From Noviherbaspirillum humi (GTDB lineage: Bacteria; Pseudomonadota; Gammaproteobacteria; Burkholderiales; Burkholderiaceae_D): a stretch of DNA of 64,000 nt. This document shows, in pieces, positions 60,636 through 64,000 of this stretch. Position 1 is the first letter of the stretch. Each line of letters starts with the position of its first letter. Below the pieces are notes generated by a model. That model worked only from the letters and a program-made list of their open reading frames with translations, did no database searches and was not told where the DNA came from. The position numbers and the translations under genes are program-made. The stretch lies in contig NZ_FZOT01000004.1 in NCBI RefSeq assembly GCF_900188095.1, positions 186,001 to 250,000 of the forward strand, written 5' to 3'.

Positions 60636-61655
60636 CTAGGTAGCCCCTTTTCCGCTCCAGAGCCCCAGGTCGACATCCCTGCGCATCAGGTTTTCGGCAA
60701 GGAGGAATTTCCTGGTCTCGTTGAGCAGGCCGAGCGCGCGGGGCGGGTAAGGTTCCTCCGGCATCTGGCTGAAGGCATGCGAAGCTTTGACGATCGGTAC
60801 CGGAAAGCCCGACACCTCGGCATGGAAGGCATAGTAGCGCTCCGGATCGCTGCGCATCTCGGCAAGCGCAGCCTGCCGCGCAAGGCTCCAGGCATCCCGT
60901 ACACCCGGGGCCTTGGCCAGCAGCTTTTCCGAAGCGACGATGACCGAGGTACCGAGAAGCGCCGGATGGCGCGACGCTTCGTCGATGATGCGATAGCCGC
61001 GCGACGCCAGCAGCGGGCCGGTATCGATGGGCGCCGCGAACGCCGCGATCGCGCCGCGCGCCAGCGCCGGTTCCGCGTCGCGCGGCAGCATGTAGACGAT
61101 GTTGACCTTCCTGCCCAGGCCAGCCTCCTTCAGCGTGCCCAGCAGATAGCGATGCATGTAGGACCCCAGCGGCACCGCCACCACCTTCCCCGCCAGTTCC
61201 GCCACCGATGACACGCCCTCCTTCGGCGCCAGCAGCCAGGCATTCATGCCGACGTTCTCGAAGCCGATCAGGCGGCCGTTCAAGCCGCGCGAGTACGCCA
61301 CGATGGCTGGCGTGTCGCCGTAAATGCCGACGTCGAGCGCCCCGGACAGGAAAGCCTCGTTCAGGTCCGGCCCGTTCGCAAACGCATGGGTCGTGACGGC
61401 ATCGAAGCCGAGCGGCGCCAGTTCCTTCTGCAGGATGCCCTGCCTCAATGCCCAGCCGGTCGCCAGGGCGGGTTGCCGGGACGGCCCGATATAGCCGAGC
61501 CGCAGCGTTGCCTTTTCGGCGCGTTGGCCAAGCGCGATGCCGGGGGCCGCCAGGACGGCGCTGGCGGACAGCGCCGCGCCCAGCAGGCGCCGGCGCGCGG
61601 GAGATGCCGGCGATGCTGCCGTGCCGGGGATGAAACGCTTCGGGTAAGTCGCCAT
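60636..61655 (-). CDS. SsuA/TauA-like ABC binding protein with Tat-like signal
   Basis: The 339-residue protein starts with a twin-arginine type signal (SPARRRLLGAALSASAVLAAPGIALG). The mature part has the fold of nitrate/sulfonate/taurine binding proteins: LRLGYIGPSRQPALATGWALRQGILQKEL, GPDLNEAFLSGALDVGIYGDTPAIVAYSRG, VSSVAELAGKVVAVPLGSYMHRYL and a C-terminal part with ERYYAFHAEVSGFPV. It probably presents a sulfonate or related small molecule to an importer. No permease or ATPase is encoded within the window; these may lie elsewhere. It overlaps the ferredoxin stop by one base (TGATG), so translation is coupled. Confidence 0.88.
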   Translation of the reverse strand: MATYPKRFIPGTAASPASPARRRLLGAALSASAVLAAPGIALGQRAEKATLRLGYIGPSRQPALATGWALRQGILQKELAPLGFDAVTTHAFANGPDLNEAFLSGALDVGIYGDTPAIVAYSRGLNGRLIGFENVGMNAWLLAPKEGVSSVAELAGKVVAVPLGSYMHRYLLGTLKEAGLGRKVNIVYMLPRDAEPALARGAIAAFAAPIDTGPLLASRGYRIIDEASRHPALLGTSVIVASEKLLAKAPGVRDAWSLARQAALAEMRSDPERYYAFHAEVSGFPVPIVKASHAFSQMPEEPYPPRALGLLNETRKFLLAENLMRRDVDLGLWSGKGAT

Positions 61656-61984
61656 CAGTGAACTCGCTCGAGAAGTTCAAAACTGCCATCGAGGCCGGCG
61701 GTGGGACGCTGGCCGCGCTTCCAGCCGATCGCGCTGCGGTAGCTGCCCAGCAGCGCCTGGGTGGCCGGCGCCGCCTCCGTCATATCGCTCGGGCCGTCGG
61801 CCTCGGCGGCGACGAACAGGGCGTCTTCCGGACAATACAGCTCGCACATGAAGCACGTCTGGCAATCCGACTGACGCGCGATGCGCGGGGCGGCGTTCGC
61901 CACCGCCTCGAAGACGTTGGTGGGGCAGACGCGAACGCAGATATTGCATCCGGTGCAGCGGTCGGCGCTGACGATCTCGATCAT
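61655..61984 (-). CDS. Ferredoxin with two 4Fe-4S clusters
   Basis: The 109-residue protein has two complete cluster motifs: CTGCNICVRVCP and CQTCFMCELYCP. It ends with an extra tail of about 50 residues (LLGSYRSAIGWKRGQRPTAGLDG...), which resembles the AprB-type tail that wraps round the AprA flavoprotein. Its start overlaps the flavoprotein stop by 4 bp (ATGA), and its own stop overlaps the binding-protein start, so all three are coupled. It is probably the electron partner of the flavoprotein. Confidence 0.9.
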   Translation of the reverse strand: MIEIVSADRCTGCNICVRVCPTNVFEAVANAAPRIARQSDCQTCFMCELYCPEDALFVAAEADGPSDMTEAAPATQALLGSYRSAIGWKRGQRPTAGLDGSFELLERVH

Positions 61985-63630
61985 GCCGCCACTCCTTCCA
62001 GCCGCGCCGGCGCGAGCGGCGAGCCGGAGGCCACCGCTTGCGTGCGGGTCCAGACTTCATCCAGGCCGCCGCTGATCAGCCGGTGGCGCTGCGCCGGATC
62101 GCTCAAAGCGTGATCGCGCCGGCGATGCATGCCGCGCGTCTCCGTCCGCTGCAAGGCGCTGCGATACATCCATCGCGCCGTGGCCAGCATCGCCGTGGCT
62201 TCCCGCGCCCGCACCCTCTCGTTGACCGATGCGGCGGGCGCAGTCGCCCTCGCCTCCCGCCAGGCGGCATCCAGGCGCGCCAGCGACGCCTGCAGCGTAT
62301 CGGCGGACCGGGTCCAGTTGAAGGCATAGGGAAAGACTTCGTTCTGCACCGTCCTGACCAGGGCGGCGCTGTCGAGCTGCGCACTACCTTTGCCCCTGAT
62401 CGCCACGCCGCCGGCGCGGCGGGCGGCACGCCGCGCCGATGACCTCGCTGAGCGCGCATGGTCCGCCGCGCCGGCGCCGGCCCAGAAACCGGAGGACAGC
62501 GCCCAGGCGGCATTGTGGCTGCCGCCCCCGGTGAACCCGCCGCAGATCAGTTCGCGGGTGGCGGCGTCGCCGGCGGCATAGAGGCCGGGCACCGTGGTGG
62601 CGCAGGAGTCGTCGACCAGGTTCAGCCCGCCGGTGCCGCGCACCGTGCCTTCCAGGCGCAGGGTGACCGGGAAGCGCTGCGTGAACGGGTCAATGCCGGC
62701 GCGCTGGAATGGCAGGAAGAAGTTCGGCTGCGCGGTCTGCATCCAGCGCCGGATATCCGCGTCGGCGCGATCGAGGCAGGCGTACACCGGTTCCGTCTCG
62801 AGCGTCCTTGCGATGACGCCGCGCCCGCGCGCGGAGCCCGCGCCTTCGATCGCCGATCCATCGGCGCGATAGAAGCTCGCCCAGTTGTAGAACAGCGACT
62901 TCGTCACCGAGGAGAAGGCCGGGCTGAGGCCATAGGCGCTGGAAAACTCCATGCCGGAAAACTCGGCGCCGACTTCGGCCGCCATCAGCAAGCCGTCGCC
63001 TGTCAGCACGTTGCAGCCGAGCGCCCGGCTGAGGAAAGCGCAGCCGCCGGTGGCGATGACGACCGCGCCGGCGCGGGCGGCCCAGCTCTCGCCGCGCTGC
63101 CGGTCGGCGCCGATGGCGCCGCATACTGCGCCCTGCTCGTCCACGAGCAGCTCCAGCGCCGGGCTGTGGTCGAGGATGCGAACGCCGGCCTCCTTCACCT
63201 TCTTGCGCATCAGGCGCATGTACTCCGGGCCCTGCAGCGACGTCCGGCGCAGCTGCCCCTGTGCGTCGGTGGGAAACGGATAGCCCCACTCCGTCAGGCG
63301 CTCGACATTGAGCCAGGTTTGCTCGAGCACGCGGTCCATCCAGGCATCCTCCGCGAGATGGCCGCCCAGTTGCAGGCGGCTCGCCTTGGCCTGCTCGCGC
63401 AATGCCTTGTCGCGCGGCACATGCCAGACGCCGGTGCCGGAAGGCGCGGTGGCGCCGGAGGTGCCGCAAAAACCCTTGTCGGCCAGCAAAACGCTGGCGC
63501 CGCGCGCCGCTGCGCTGATGGCGGCCCACGCGCCGGCCGGACCGCCGCCGATCACGAGCACATCGACGTGATGGCTGTTCGATGTCGCGCCATCCGAAAC
63601 CCATTCACCCTTGTTCTTTTCGCTTTCCAT
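61981..63630 (-). CDS. AprA/fumarate-reductase-like FAD oxidoreductase
   Basis: The 549-residue protein has the FAD-binding fold near its start (HHVDVLVIGGGPAGAWAAISAAARGASVLLADK) and a fumarate-reductase/AprA-like layout. The capping region carries LETEPVYACLDRADADIRRW. The FAD tail is VPGLYAAGDAATRELICGGFTGGGSHNAAWALSSGF. The C-terminal helical part resembles AprA (VFPYAFNWTRSADTLQASL, WMYRSALQRTETRGMHRRRDH). RTETRGMHRR is the conserved 'RxExRGxHxR' of the family. It may reduce or oxidise a sulfur compound or organic acid with electrons from the ferredoxin. No signal peptide is present. It heads the four-gene unit. Confidence 0.88.
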   Translation of the reverse strand: MESEKNKGEWVSDGATSNSHHVDVLVIGGGPAGAWAAISAAARGASVLLADKGFCGTSGATAPSGTGVWHVPRDKALREQAKASRLQLGGHLAEDAWMDRVLEQTWLNVERLTEWGYPFPTDAQGQLRRTSLQGPEYMRLMRKKVKEAGVRILDHSPALELLVDEQGAVCGAIGADRQRGESWAARAGAVVIATGGCAFLSRALGCNVLTGDGLLMAAEVGAEFSGMEFSSAYGLSPAFSSVTKSLFYNWASFYRADGSAIEGAGSARGRGVIARTLETEPVYACLDRADADIRRWMQTAQPNFFLPFQRAGIDPFTQRFPVTLRLEGTVRGTGGLNLVDDSCATTVPGLYAAGDAATRELICGGFTGGGSHNAAWALSSGFWAGAGAADHARSARSSARRAARRAGGVAIRGKGSAQLDSAALVRTVQNEVFPYAFNWTRSADTLQASLARLDAAWREARATAPAASVNERVRAREATAMLATARWMYRSALQRTETRGMHRRRDHALSDPAQRHRLISGGLDEVWTRTQAVASGSPLAPARLEGVAA

Positions 63631-63953
63631 ATGTCCTCGTTCGTTCAGTAAAAACGGCGTGATCCGATTCAGCCTGTGCAGGCAAAGCGAAACGGATGCT
63701 CTGAATCGATGCTAGCGCTGCGCGGCGCGCCTGGGAACGAACGATTATTACTATGGATATTCGCTTTTTCAGCCAGTGCAAACCGGGCGCCGGCAAGAGC
63801 GTGGCGGCTTCGCAGCGACGGCCTGTGAACACCGTGTTTCGCATATGGATAAACGGATTTATTCGTTCCTGCCGCTGCGGCGGGGTCTTACGCTATCGAT
63901 GCAGAAAGGCCGGCTTCGGCCCCGTTGTCCAACTTCTCGATGTTGCTTGCCCC
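63631..63953. other. Divergent promoter region with direct repeat
   Basis: About 320 bp between the flavoprotein start and the gene opening at the right edge. It contains the 8-mer TATGGATA twice (63752-63759 and 63844-63851), each in an AT-rich setting (GATTATTACTATGGATATTC and GCATATGGATAAACGGATTT). There is no gene in it. These may be binding sites for a regulator of the cluster. Confidence 0.45.
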
Positions 63954-64000
63954 ATGCCCATGTCCCCCACGCTGAAACGCGCATTGGAATCCGATGCGCA
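63954..64000 (+). CDS. Start of a gene at the right edge (partial)
   Basis: An ATG at 63954 (or 63960) opens MPMSPTLKRALESDA and is cut by the window end. It is divergent from the flavoprotein cluster. With 15 residues no function can be said; there is no strong ribosome site. Confidence 0.3.
   Translation, partial: MPMSPTLKRALESDA

Noticed and set aside
62458-63651. Plus-strand frame of 397 codons opposite the flavoprotein gene
   Set aside because: It is a shadow of the AprA-like gene, which carries clear FAD motifs.

Overview
The window is a chromosomal stretch of a high-GC Gram-negative bacterium, most likely a betaproteobacterium of the order Burkholderiales. The family Oxalobacteraceae (Herbaspirillum/Noviherbaspirillum/Massilia group) is my best guess. 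This rests on gene order (tRNA-Leu, tig, clpP, clpX, lon, hupB, tRNA-Val, tRNA-Asp, ppiD) and on the look of HU, PpiD and PurL; I ran no search. Most of it is ordinary core chromosome with several accessory patches.

Layout. 1-9430: the end of an RND-type efflux gene, tRNA-Leu(TAG), then the proteostasis block tig-clpP-clpX-lon, hupB, two tRNAs and ppiD, with clear intrinsic terminators between units and a sigma-32-like promoter before lon. 9530-15850: tesA divergent from a YbbA-type ATPase that lacks its usual permease, the NAD(P)HX repair gene nnr, and an overlapping pair of FAD oxidoreductases (dadA and an L-2-hydroxyglutarate oxidase-like gene). 15146-23184: an amidase followed at once by a secreted ParB-like nuclease, a divergent ArnT-type glycosyltransferase, and purL. 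23185-25157: a patch of visibly lower GC with one orphan gene whose C-terminus looks like a polymorphic-toxin domain and which has no visible immunity gene. 25158-31431: an outer-membrane barrel and a DUF1345 membrane protein, the tight five-gene operon selO-msrB-yciB-bolA-ppiC, and a Crp/Fnr regulator.

31560-43655 looks like a catabolic island: a class II aldolase, an HD-domain protein with PhnZ/MIOX-like ligands, an acyl-CoA ligase, two paralogous branched-chain-type binding proteins, livHMGF and a FadB-like fusion enzyme. Three copies of one operator-like palindrome (core ACG-NN-CGT) precede the ligase, livH and the FadB-like gene. I read this as one repressor controlling uptake, CoA activation and beta-oxidation of a carboxylic acid. 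The LivF Walker A lysine is replaced by arginine.

43857-53975: fpr, serA, a tiny membrane ORF, and the stress trio prkA-yeaH-spoVR. The trio faces a stand-alone Lon-like AAA ATPase across 590 bp that holds nested inverted repeats; an NDH-2 gene follows. 54147-55735: an ISNCY-like insertion sequence with iterated inverted ends, a 5-bp target duplication (TGAGC) and a single frameshift in its transposase. 56044-60238: a secreted alpha/beta hydrolase and a PAS-GGDEF-EAL protein. 60396-63630: a compact cluster of an AprA-like flavoprotein, a two-cluster ferredoxin, a Tat-type SsuA-like binding protein and a 64-residue protein, with no permease or ATPase in view. A gene on the + strand begins at the right edge.
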